Assembly: GCF_045209745.1 (NCBI RefSeq)
Contig: NZ_CP109273.1
Location: 5,518,001-5,582,000 of the forward strand
Source: Micromonospora sp045209745
GTDB taxonomy: Bacteria; Actinomycetota; Actinomycetes; Mycobacteriales; Micromonosporaceae
Reading direction: 5' to 3'
DNA length: 64,000 nucleotides
Within the stretch, counting starts at the first letter, position 1, and each line of letters starts with the position of its first letter. The translations under genes were made by a program, and so were the position numbers. The notes below the pieces were generated by a model. It had not been told where the DNA came from. It ran no database searches and worked only from the letters and a program-made list of their open reading frames with translations. This document shows positions 57,567 through 64,000 of the stretch, in pieces.

Positions 57567-58115
57567 ATGTCCGTCGTCGCCATCCCCACGCGCCGCCACC
57601 CGGGGCCGCGCCCGGCCCGTCCCCGCACCGGCCCGACCCTGACCATCACGCTCGACCTCGCCCCCGGGCCGCTGAGCCCCCGGCTGGCGCGGCTGGTGCA
57701 GTTGCTCGGCGAGCTGGCCGAGTCGGGGGAGGGTCAGCTGCGTACCGTCGAGGACGCCGCGCCGGGGCCGCGACCGGTCCCGAGCCCCGCCGCCGGCGAG
57801 GCGTCCGCCGACGCCGACCAGGTCCACATCCTGGCCGGCTCGCGGATGGTCCGCCGGGGCGACCGGGTCGTCCCGCTGACCCGCATCGAGTACGAGCTGC
57901 TGCTGTTCCTGGCCGAGCGGCCACGTCGGGTCTTCACGCGTCTCCAGTTGCTGTCCAGCGTCTGGGGGTACGAGCACGCGGTGGCCCGGACCGTGGACGT
58001 GCACGTCCGTCGGCTGCGCGCCAAGTTGGACGGATCGGAGTTGGTGACCACCGTCTACGGGGTCGGTTACCGGCTGGCTGACGAGGCCCGGATCAGCGTG
58101 GACCACAGCCGCTGA
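57567..58115 (+). CDS. winged-helix (OmpR/PhoB-type) DNA-binding protein without a receiver domain, copy 1
   Basis: The ATG follows AGGAGGCACC. The 182-residue protein has a Pro/Ala-rich, poorly structured N-terminal half and a C-terminal OmpR-type winged helix: LTRIEYELLLFLAERPRRVF, LQLLSSVWGYEHAVARTVDV, HVRRLRAKL, VTTVYGVGYRLADEARISVD. No phospho-acceptor receiver is present. It lies 50 bases after the rhodanese gene and is followed by a paralogue at 58354. Regulated genes are unknown; the sulfur genes are obvious candidates. Confidence 0.9.
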   Translation: MSVVAIPTRRHPGPRPARPRTGPTLTITLDLAPGPLSPRLARLVQLLGELAESGEGQLRTVEDAAPGPRPVPSPAAGEASADADQVHILAGSRMVRRGDRVVPLTRIEYELLLFLAERPRRVFTRLQLLSSVWGYEHAVARTVDVHVRRLRAKLDGSELVTTVYGVGYRLADEARISVDHSR

Positions 58116-58353
58116 GCCCTGCTCCGACCGTCTGGGTGAACCGGGCGGGGACCCCCGTATCGGGGCATCTCGGTGACTCTGCTGTAATCATCAGGCTTCG
58201 TACGCAGAGCGAGCATCTGGCTCCGATGAGTTCGTCAATTGTCACATTCATGCAACGCAGCCGCCTCTTGACCCTCGCCCAGGCGCCGGGAAACATCGAT
58301 GAAGCGGCGTCCCGGGCCGTGGGGAAGATACCCGGACCAGCCCAAGGAGGACC

Positions 58354-58959
58354 ATGTCGGTCAGCCCTGCCTCGTCGCGCGCCGGATGGCATACGTCCCA
58401 GCCCGCGGTGCCCGGTCGACCTCCCGGCGGCCAACGTCGCCCGGCGAACACCGCTGCGCCCGTGCTCACCGTGACGCTGTCCATCCCGCTGGCCTGTGAG
58501 GAGTCGCTGACGCCAGCGGCACGTCGGCTGCTCGATGCCGCCCGCGAGATGCTGGAGCGGGGCGAAGGCGTGATCATCGGGTCGGTCCCGGCCGAACGCC
58601 GCCCCGACCAGGCGCCCGCCAACCGGGCGCCGGCTCGGGCGCTCAGCCCGACCATCCCCGCACTGCACATCCTCGCCTCGTCTCGCTCGGTGCTGCGCGA
58701 CGAGGACCCGCTGCCGCTGACCCGGTTGGAATTCGACCTGCTGCTGCACCTGGTCGCCCATCCGCGCCGGGTGTTCACCCGGCTGCAACTGCTCAACGCC
58801 GTCTGGGGCTACGAGCACGCCGGCGTACGCACCGTCGACGTGCACGTGCGTCGGCTGCGGGGCAAGGTCGGCGTGGACGTACCTCTGGTCACCACCGTCT
58901 ACGGCGTGGGTTACCGGTTGGCCGACGATGCCCGGGTCACCATCGACCGCACCAGCTGA
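58354..58959 (+). CDS. winged-helix (OmpR/PhoB-type) DNA-binding protein without a receiver domain, copy 2
   Basis: The 201-residue paralogue of the gene at 57567 has the same layout: a Pro-rich N-terminal segment, a predicted helix (LTPAARRLLDAAREMLERGE) and the winged helix LTRLEFDLLLHLVAHPRRVF, LQLLNAVWGYEHAGVRTVDV, VTTVYGVGYRLADDARVTID. The two differ mainly in the N-terminal half. A gap of 238 bases with its own AT-rich promoter-like stretch (58195-58255) separates them, so each may have its own promoter. Confidence 0.9.
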   Translation: MSVSPASSRAGWHTSQPAVPGRPPGGQRRPANTAAPVLTVTLSIPLACEESLTPAARRLLDAAREMLERGEGVIIGSVPAERRPDQAPANRAPARALSPTIPALHILASSRSVLRDEDPLPLTRLEFDLLLHLVAHPRRVFTRLQLLNAVWGYEHAGVRTVDVHVRRLRGKVGVDVPLVTTVYGVGYRLADDARVTIDRTS

Positions 58960-59001
58960 CCGGCGTCACCGACCCCACCCGGCGCGGGGCAGGATGGTTC
59001 G

Positions 59002-59655
59002 GTGCGCATCCGCCCCATCTCGCCCGACCTGCTCGTCACGGAGCTGACCGGCCGGCTGGCCGACACGGCGACCCGCGCCGCGACCGCCGCCGCACGGCTG
59101 CGGGTGGCGGTGGACGGCGCTCCCGCCGCCGGCGCCAACGAGCTGGCTGCCGCGCTCGTCGACCCGTTGCGTGCCCGGGGCCGACCGGTGCTGCACGTCC
59201 GCGCCACCGACTTCCTCCGCCCCGCGTCGCTGCGCTTCGAGGTGGGCCGCACCAACCCGGACTCCTTCTACGAGGGCTGGGTCGACGAGGCCGGGCTGCG
59301 TCGGGAGGTGCTCGACCCGGCCGGCCCGGGCGGCAGCGGGCGGCTACTGCCCTCGCTCTGGGACGCCGACGCCGACCGGGCCAGCCGCGCCCGTTACGTC
59401 GACCTGCCACCCGGGGGCGTCGTCCTGGTCAGCGGCCCGCTGCTGCTCGGTGGCGGCCTGCCCTTCGACGTCACCATCCACCTTCAGCTGTCGTCGGCGG
59501 CGCTACGTCGGCGTACCGAACCGGCCCAGGAGTGGGCGCTGCCGGCCTTCGACCGGTACGCCGAGGAGGTCGCCCCGGCGAGCTTCGCCGACGTGGTGGT
59601 GCGGGCCGACGACCCCCGCCACCCCGCGCTGGTGGAGCCCGACGGCGACGCCTGA
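59002..59655 (+). CDS. uridine-kinase-like P-loop protein with degenerate Walker A
   Basis: The 217-residue protein with GTG start resembles actinobacterial uridine kinase-like proteins: RVAVDGAPAAGANELAAALV, then VLHVRATDFLRPASLRFEVG, NPDSFYEGWVDEAGLRREVL and VSGPLLLGGGLPFDVTIHL. The P-loop reads GAPAAGAN, so the Lys-Ser/Thr of GK(S/T) is replaced by Ala-Asn. It may bind nucleotides weakly or not at all. The F-Y-E-G-W-V-D-E block is well kept, so a role in substrate binding is plausible. Confidence 0.8.
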   Translation: MRIRPISPDLLVTELTGRLADTATRAATAAARLRVAVDGAPAAGANELAAALVDPLRARGRPVLHVRATDFLRPASLRFEVGRTNPDSFYEGWVDEAGLRREVLDPAGPGGSGRLLPSLWDADADRASRARYVDLPPGGVVLVSGPLLLGGGLPFDVTIHLQLSSAALRRRTEPAQEWALPAFDRYAEEVAPASFADVVVRADDPRHPALVEPDGDA

Positions 59656-59818
59656 CAGCCGTCGGAAAGTCGCCGGTTTGTTCGGCCGATCCGGCGGGTA
59701 CTCGCCCGGCTCACAGAGCGCGGGTGATCGTCCGCGCACCGCAGCGACCGTGACCGGGGCCTGACGCCGCCGGCACCCGGTTCACCTTGAGCCCACCGGC
59801 TCAGGAAGGCAGGCAGTG

Positions 59819-60217
59819 ATGCTCGTCCACGACACGGTCGGTACGACCCGTTCCCAGACGGAGATCGACCAGATTCGGCGCTCCCTGGAGGCACGTTACG
59901 ACGAGCTGACCGCGGAGTACGACCAGGCCGTGCTGCAGAGCCAGGTGCTGCGGCTGGTGGAGGTCGGTGACACCGCCGGCGACGACCAGGCCGACAGCGG
60001 CACCAAGACGGCCGAGCGGGACACCGCCCAGTCCCTGTTGCGCACCATCCTCGACCGCCGCGCCCAGTACGAGCGCGCGCTCGGCCGGCTCGAGGAGGGC
60101 ACCTACGGCTGGTGCGAGGGCTGCTCGGCGGCGATCCCGGTGGAGCGGCTGGAAATCTTCCCGTCCGCCACCACCTGCGTGACCTGCAAGCAGAACCGCG
60201 AGCGGCGGGCGGCCTGA
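59819..60217 (+). CDS. DksA/TraR-family zinc-finger protein
   Basis: The 132-residue protein has an N-terminal coiled coil (EIDQIRRSLEARYDELTAEY) and a C-terminal zinc finger CEGC...CVTC (Cys 99, 102, 120, 123; YGWCEGCSAAIPVERLEIFP). DksA/TraR proteins enter the RNA polymerase secondary channel and modulate transcription; the acidic tip residues typical of DksA are partly kept (GDTAGDDQADSG). Start follows AGGAAGG. It is common in actinobacteria and unlinked to its neighbours. Confidence 0.9.
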   Translation: MLVHDTVGTTRSQTEIDQIRRSLEARYDELTAEYDQAVLQSQVLRLVEVGDTAGDDQADSGTKTAERDTAQSLLRTILDRRAQYERALGRLEEGTYGWCEGCSAAIPVERLEIFPSATTCVTCKQNRERRAA

Positions 60218-60256
60218 GCGAACGCCACCTACTGTTCCCCGCCCGCTGAGGCGACC

Positions 60257-60412
60257 GCGCACTACCACTACTCCAAACGGGAGCTGGCCGACTGGGCACC
60301 GACGCTCCGGGAGCTGGCCGACGAGGCCGGCCAGCCCCACGTACTGATGAACAATTGTTACCGCGACTACGCGCAGACCAACGCGCAGCACCTGACGGCG
60401 CTGCTGGGCGGG
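60257..60412 (+). pseudogene. DUF72 protein, C-terminal fragment
   Basis: The frame encodes AHYHYSKRELADWAPTLREL, then PHVLMNNCYRDYAQTNAQHL and TALLGG. This is the C-terminal signature of DUF72 (NNCYRDYAQTNAxxLxxLL). The first three quarters of the protein are absent, there is no start or native stop, and the frame continues into unrelated sequence to 60751. The gap 60218-60743 therefore holds a deletion remnant and no intact gene. Confidence 0.75.
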
Positions 60413-60743
60413 GACAGCTGGGGGCGGGCTGGTTCGGTTGGCTCGGGTCGGCATGCTCACCCGATTGGGGTGGGGCCGACTCACCCACTCCGCCGGCAGG
60501 GTGAAGACGGTGGGTACGGCCGCCCGGCGCGGCCGACGCCCGGAGACGACACGGAGGTGACGGGGATGACGGTTCGACTGGTGACGGATCGACGGCGCGG
60601 TGCCGTCCTGCACGTGGTCGGCACGGCCGACAACGCCCGGCGCGCCCCTCAGGGCAGCCCGGTGCGGGCCCGCCGTGGCCCGGTGGGGCCGCCACGCCGC
60701 GCCGACGACCGACGGTGGGACAGCACGGAACGGGGGTCGACCG

Positions 60744-61172
60744 ATGGCTGACACGATGATCTCAGCGTTCGAGTCCTCGCTGGACAAGACGAACCTCATT
60801 CTCAAGGACATCGAGAACGCCTACGGCTGGCCGAAGGAGCAGCGCAACCAGTCGTACGCGGCCCTGCGCACGGTGCTGCACCTGCTGCGCGACCGGCTGC
60901 CGGTCAACGAGAGTGTCGAGTTCGCCCAGCAGTTGCCGGTGCTGGTCCGGGGGATCTACTTCGACGGCTGGGTTCCGTCCGACGTGCCGATCAAGCTCAA
61001 CCGGGACGACTTCCTCTACGAGGTCCGTCAGGGCTTCCCGTACGACGCGGAGGGCGGCCCGGAGCGGGTGACGCAGGTGGTGCTGGACACCCTGCGCCGA
61101 CACGTCACCCAGGGCGAGTGGCAGGACGTGAAGGACACCATGCCCAAGGATCTCGCCACGATGATGCCGTGA
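60744..61172 (+). CDS. DUF2267 protein, second copy
   Basis: The 142-residue helical protein begins MADTMISAFESSLDKTNLIL and has the DUF2267 blocks YAALRTVLHLLRDRLPVNES, QLPVLVRGIYFDGWVPSDVP, then DTMPKDLATMMP at the end. It is the subtype with YFDGW, differing from the copy at 28710. Start follows GGAACGGGGG. Function unknown. Confidence 0.9.
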   Translation: MADTMISAFESSLDKTNLILKDIENAYGWPKEQRNQSYAALRTVLHLLRDRLPVNESVEFAQQLPVLVRGIYFDGWVPSDVPIKLNRDDFLYEVRQGFPYDAEGGPERVTQVVLDTLRRHVTQGEWQDVKDTMPKDLATMMP

Positions 61173-61374
61173 CGGCCTGAAGACCTGAGCCCGCCCGACG
61201 ACCCGTTGGGCGGGCTCAGCCGTTGTGGATAGAAGCCCACCACCACGAGTGAACCGTCCGTGTCGCCCCGGTTCGACGTCTACGGTGAGGGTTAGAGAAG
61301 ATCGCGCGCGGGGTACCACCCGCAGCACGACGAACCCCGGCGTACGGCGGGGCGGCACACCCGAGGGAGTTCCA

Positions 61375-61680
61375 ATGGCACTCAACGATGACGATATGCA
61401 GACCACGGGCGGCGGCGGCGCGGAAGGCCCGGCCGACGGTGGCGCGACCCCCGGTCAGCAGGACGGTGGCGCCGATGGCGGCGCCGAAGGCCCGGCTGAC
61501 GGCGGTGCCACCCCGGGTCAGCAGGACGGTGGCGCTGACGGCGGCGCGGAGGGTCCCGCCGATGGCGGTGCCACCCCGGGTCAGCAGGACGGTGGCGCTG
61601 ACGGCGGCGCGGAGGGTCCCGCCGATGGCGGTGCCACCCCGGGTCAGCAGGACGGTGGCGCTGACGGCGGCGCCCGGTAG
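61375..61680 (+). CDS. four-repeat Gly/Ala/Asp/Gln-rich peptide, possible modified-peptide precursor
   Basis: The ATG after GAGGGAGTTCCA gives 101 residues: a 15-residue leader (MALNDDDMQTTGGGG) and four 21-residue units made of AEGPADGG, ATPGQQDGG and ADGG (DNA units 61420-61482, 61483-61545, 61546-61608, 61609-61671). Units 3 and 4 are identical in DNA; units 1 and 2 differ only at synonymous positions. No Cys or aromatic residue occurs. The JmjC/cupin_4 gene starts nine bases after the stop. That layout suggests a multi-core peptide hydroxylated by its neighbour, but it could also be a disordered linker-type protein. Confidence 0.7.
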   Translation: MALNDDDMQTTGGGGAEGPADGGATPGQQDGGADGGAEGPADGGATPGQQDGGADGGAEGPADGGATPGQQDGGADGGAEGPADGGATPGQQDGGADGGAR

Positions 61681-61689
61681 CGACACACC

Positions 61690-62964
61690 ATGATGCACCT
61701 CGACCCGCCGGGCGGCCACGGTCGCCCGGCGGTTCCGTCCGCACACGCCGCCGTAGGGCTGGCCCGCTGCGTCTCGGTCGAACCCGCCAAGTTCGCCGCC
61801 GCGCACTGGGGACACACCCCGCTGCTGTCCCGCGCTGCCGAGCTGCCCGACCCGTCCGGCTTCACCGACCTGCTCAGCCCCGCCGACGCCGACGAGCTGC
61901 TGAGCCGGCGCGGTCTGCGTACCCCGTTCCTGCGCGTCGCCAAGGACGGCCAGTTGGTCGCGGCGGCGCGCTGGACCGGCGGTGGCGGCGCGGGAGCCGA
62001 GATCGGCGACCAGGTTCTCGACGAGCGGATCCTGGAGCAGTATGCCTCCGGCGCCACGCTGGTGCTGCAGGGTCTGCACCGGATCTGGCCGCCGCTTGTC
62101 GACTTCGCCCGCGACCTGGGGCTCGCGCTCAACCAGCCGCTGCAGATCAACGCCTACCTCACCCCGGCGGGCAGCCAGGGATTCGCCACCCACTACGACA
62201 CCCACGACGTGTTCGTGCTCCAGGTCGACGGCCGCAAGCACTGGCGGATCCACCCGCCGGTGCTGCCCGATCCGTTGGAGAAGCAGCCGTGGGGTGGCCG
62301 CGCCGACGAGGTCGGTGCCACCGCGCAGGGCGCCGCCGCGCTGGACGTGGTGCTCGCCCCCGGCGACGCCCTCTATCTGCCCCGGGGGTGGCTGCACAGC
62401 GCGCAGGCGCAGGACGCCAGCTCGTTGCACCTGACCGTCGGCATCCGTGCGCTCACCCGATATGCCCTGGTCGAGGAACTGCTCGCGCTGGCAGCCGAGG
62501 ACCAGCGTCTACGGGCCACCCTGCCGTTCGGCACCGACGTCGCCGATCCGGACGCCATCGAGCCGGAGCTGACCGAGACGGTGGAGGCGCTGCGGGACTG
62601 GCTGCTGCGCGCCGACCCGGGCGCGGTCGCCGCGCGGCTGCGGCAGCGTGCCTGGCCGGCGGCCCGCCCGGCGCCGATCCGACCACTCGCCCAGGCCGAC
62701 GCGCTGGCCACCCTGGACGCCGACTCCCGGGTCACTTTGCGGCCCGGCCTGCGCTGGCAGTTGGTGCCGCACGATCCGGAGACGGTGGCGGTGCGGCTCT
62801 TCGACCGCACCATCACCCTGCCGGTGAGCTGCGAGCCGGCCGTCCGCGCCCTGCTCACCGGCACCGTCACCCGGGTTGGTGACCTGCCCGGCCTGCCCGA
62901 CGACGCCGACCGGGTCACCCTGGCCCGTCGGCTGCTCCGCGAGGCCGTACTGGTACCGGCCTGA
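61690..62964 (+). CDS. JmjC/cupin_4-family 2-oxoglutarate oxygenase-like protein
   Basis: The 424-residue protein has a cupin_4 (JmjC) barrel: LQINAYLTPAGSQGF, ATHYDTHDVFVLQVDGRKHW (iron ligands H168 and D170), YLPRGWLHSAQA (distal H236). A C-terminal winged-helix-like domain with basic segments follows (LRPGLRWQLVPHDPETVAVR). The family contains ribosomal-protein hydroxylases (YcfD/MINA53) and peptide-tailoring enzymes. The repeat peptide directly upstream makes it a natural substrate candidate, although ribosomal-protein hydroxylation remains possible. Confidence 0.85.
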   Translation: MMHLDPPGGHGRPAVPSAHAAVGLARCVSVEPAKFAAAHWGHTPLLSRAAELPDPSGFTDLLSPADADELLSRRGLRTPFLRVAKDGQLVAAARWTGGGGAGAEIGDQVLDERILEQYASGATLVLQGLHRIWPPLVDFARDLGLALNQPLQINAYLTPAGSQGFATHYDTHDVFVLQVDGRKHWRIHPPVLPDPLEKQPWGGRADEVGATAQGAAALDVVLAPGDALYLPRGWLHSAQAQDASSLHLTVGIRALTRYALVEELLALAAEDQRLRATLPFGTDVADPDAIEPELTETVEALRDWLLRADPGAVAARLRQRAWPAARPAPIRPLAQADALATLDADSRVTLRPGLRWQLVPHDPETVAVRLFDRTITLPVSCEPAVRALLTGTVTRVGDLPGLPDDADRVTLARRLLREAVLVPA

Positions 62965-62965
62965 G

Positions 62966-63493
62966 CTACCGCGCGAGTGTGGTCAGCATTTCTCGCAGCC
63001 AGGCGATCTCCGTGCGGCTGGTGGCGGTGGCGATGCGAAAGAGCCCTCGGCGGAAGGGGTCGTGGGGAAAGTCGTCAGCGCGCAGCGGTCGGTTGCCGTC
63101 CCAGAAGAAGCTCGCTGGCTGGGTGAGGAAATCGAGCCGGCGGTGCAGGACGGCCGCTTGAGCTGCCGGGTCGTCGAGATGTTGCAGGAAGGCCAGCAGC
63201 GTGAACCAGCGGTTCTCGTCGGTGATGAAGAGCTCGTCGGGTGTGCGGAGCTGACGCAGCAACTCCGCCTGTCCGGCCGGGCTCAGGATCAGCACGTGCC
63301 GTGGTGCCGCCACCTGGCCAGCCTGCACGTCCCGACGGAGCAGGCCCGCGCGTTCCATCCGCTTGATCGTCGGGTACAGCGTCCCGTCCGCGATCGGCCG
63401 GACGTGGCCGGTAAGCGCCGCCACCCGTTTGCGTAGCTCGTATCCGTGCAGCGGGGCGTCGGCCAGGAAGCCCAATATCGCGAACTCCAACAC
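62966..63493 (-). CDS. PadR-family transcriptional regulator
   Basis: The GTG start gives 175 residues. The N-terminal winged helix reads LEFAILGFLADAPLHGYELR, TGHVRPIADGTLYPTIKRME, RAGLLRRD. A C-terminal helical dimerisation domain (PADR1/vir-like, longer type) follows. The protein is divergent from the alpha/beta hydrolase gene with a palindromic operator between them, so it probably represses both genes in response to an unknown small molecule. Confidence 0.93.
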   Translation of the reverse strand: MLEFAILGFLADAPLHGYELRKRVAALTGHVRPIADGTLYPTIKRMERAGLLRRDVQAGQVAAPRHVLILSPAGQAELLRQLRTPDELFITDENRWFTLLAFLQHLDDPAAQAAVLHRRLDFLTQPASFFWDGNRPLRADDFPHDPFRRGLFRIATATSRTEIAWLREMLTTLAR

Positions 63494-63518
63494 CGTGCTA
63501 ACTTACCTCGGCAACGGA

Positions 63519-63538
63519 ATACCTCGAACACGAGGTAT
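63519..63538. promoter_or_regulatory. palindromic operator between padR-type gene and hydrolase
   Basis: The sequence ATACCTCGAACACGAGGTAT has eight-base perfect arms and a four-base spacer. It sits about 25 bases from the PadR start and 18 bases from the hydrolase start. A half-site TTACCTCG lies at 63503-63510. PadR proteins bind such AT-flanked inverted repeats. Confidence 0.85.
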
Positions 63539-63555
63539 CAGTCAGGAGGTACGTG

Positions 63556-64000
63556 ATGCGTGGCGCCCAGGTCCGACCAGATGGCACGACGATCCGTTGG
63601 GTGGAACTTCCCGGCGCCGAACCCACTCGGGTCTACCTGCACGGGCTCGGCTCCTCCTCACCGGCGTACTACGCGGCGGTGGCCACCAACCCCGCCCTCG
63701 CCGGACGGCGCAGCATGCTGATGGATCTGCTCGGGCACGGCATCAGCGACCGGCCGGCCGACGCCTCGTACACACTCGAGGAGCACGCCGACCTCGCCGC
63801 TACCGCGCTCACAGCAGCCGGGGTCAGGGCCGCAGAGGTGATCGCCCACAGCATGGGCGGCGCCGTCGCCATCGTCCTGGCCGCCCGCCATCCGCACCTT
63901 GTTTCCGCACTGGTTCTCGTCGACGCCACCCTCGACCCGCAGCCTCCGGGCGTCGGCATCGGAGCCCGCTACACCGAGGAGCAGTTCGTACACGGCGACG
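63556..64000 (+). CDS. alpha/beta hydrolase, partial (runs off the right edge)
   Basis: The ATG follows CAGGAGGTACGTG. The 148 visible residues show the alpha/beta hydrolase pattern: VYLHGLGSSSPAYYAAVA, LMDLLGHGISDRPADASY, VIAHSMGGAVAIVLAARHP (nucleophile Ser in HSMGG), LVLVDATLDP. The catalytic Asp and His lie beyond the window. The divergent PadR regulator and the operator suggest regulation by a substrate or toxic compound. Confidence 0.92.
   Translation, partial: MRGAQVRPDGTTIRWVELPGAEPTRVYLHGLGSSSPAYYAAVATNPALAGRRSMLMDLLGHGISDRPADASYTLEEHADLAATALTAAGVRAAEVIAHSMGGAVAIVLAARHPHLVSALVLVDATLDPQPPGVGIGARYTEEQFVHGD

Overview
The window is high-GC actinomycete DNA, most likely from Micromonospora or a close relative. 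Support: very high GC third codon positions, frequent GTG starts, a regulator style seen throughout Micromonosporaceae (XRE proteins with long helical tails, LAL-type ATPase regulators, PadR, GAF-ANTAR), an accessory SecA2, an actinobacterial glucosyl-3-phosphoglycerate synthase, and a rifampin phosphotransferase behind a rifamycin-associated element. No rRNA, tRNA or CRISPR array was found.

Layout. 1-4.5 kb: the N-terminal part of a large LuxR-type ATPase regulator (minus) and two overlapping lipoprotein genes. 4.5-15.2 kb is plastic accessory DNA: ISAs1- and IS1380-type remnants, an RNase P RNA 3'-end-like piece with its terminator, two XRE regulators, an ECF sigma factor with an Asp-box membrane protein, shuffled duplicate gene tails, and a DUF2089/SHOCT-type cluster with damaged starts. 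15.3-18.0 kb: rifampin phosphotransferase (rph) with its regulatory palindrome. 18.2-20.1 kb: a two-gene operon, a small helical protein ending in a RHIM-like amyloid motif followed by a membrane NTPase beginning with the same motif; this is the best candidate for an unusual system (regulated cell death or defence). 20.1-23.3 kb: a lipoprotein, gene fragments and an Eis-type acetyltransferase. 23.3-36.6 kb: mostly metabolic and stress genes (saccharopine-dehydrogenase-like, AraC/GATase regulator, formaldehyde-dehydrogenase-like ADH, DUF2267, glutamate-cysteine ligase family, baeRF protein, ThDP enzyme).

36.9-52.9 kb: a sigma-B-type factor fused to a STAS domain, cytochrome c oxidase subunit I, a STAS-HATPase fusion, a glycosyltransferase plus gpgS pair facing an oxidoreductase/dehydrogenase pair, an ABC exporter, SecA2 and a GAF-ANTAR regulator. 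52.9-64 kb: clustered palindromic and tandem repeats, small DUF proteins, a cysteine dioxygenase-rhodanese sulfur pair, two tandem receiver-less winged-helix regulators, a DksA/TraR protein, and a four-repeat Gly/Ala/Asp/Gln peptide directly followed by a JmjC/cupin_4 oxygenase (possible modified-peptide pair). A PadR regulator and a partial alpha/beta hydrolase sit divergently around a perfect operator at the right edge.

Functional links are inferred from spacing and family knowledge; no searches were run.
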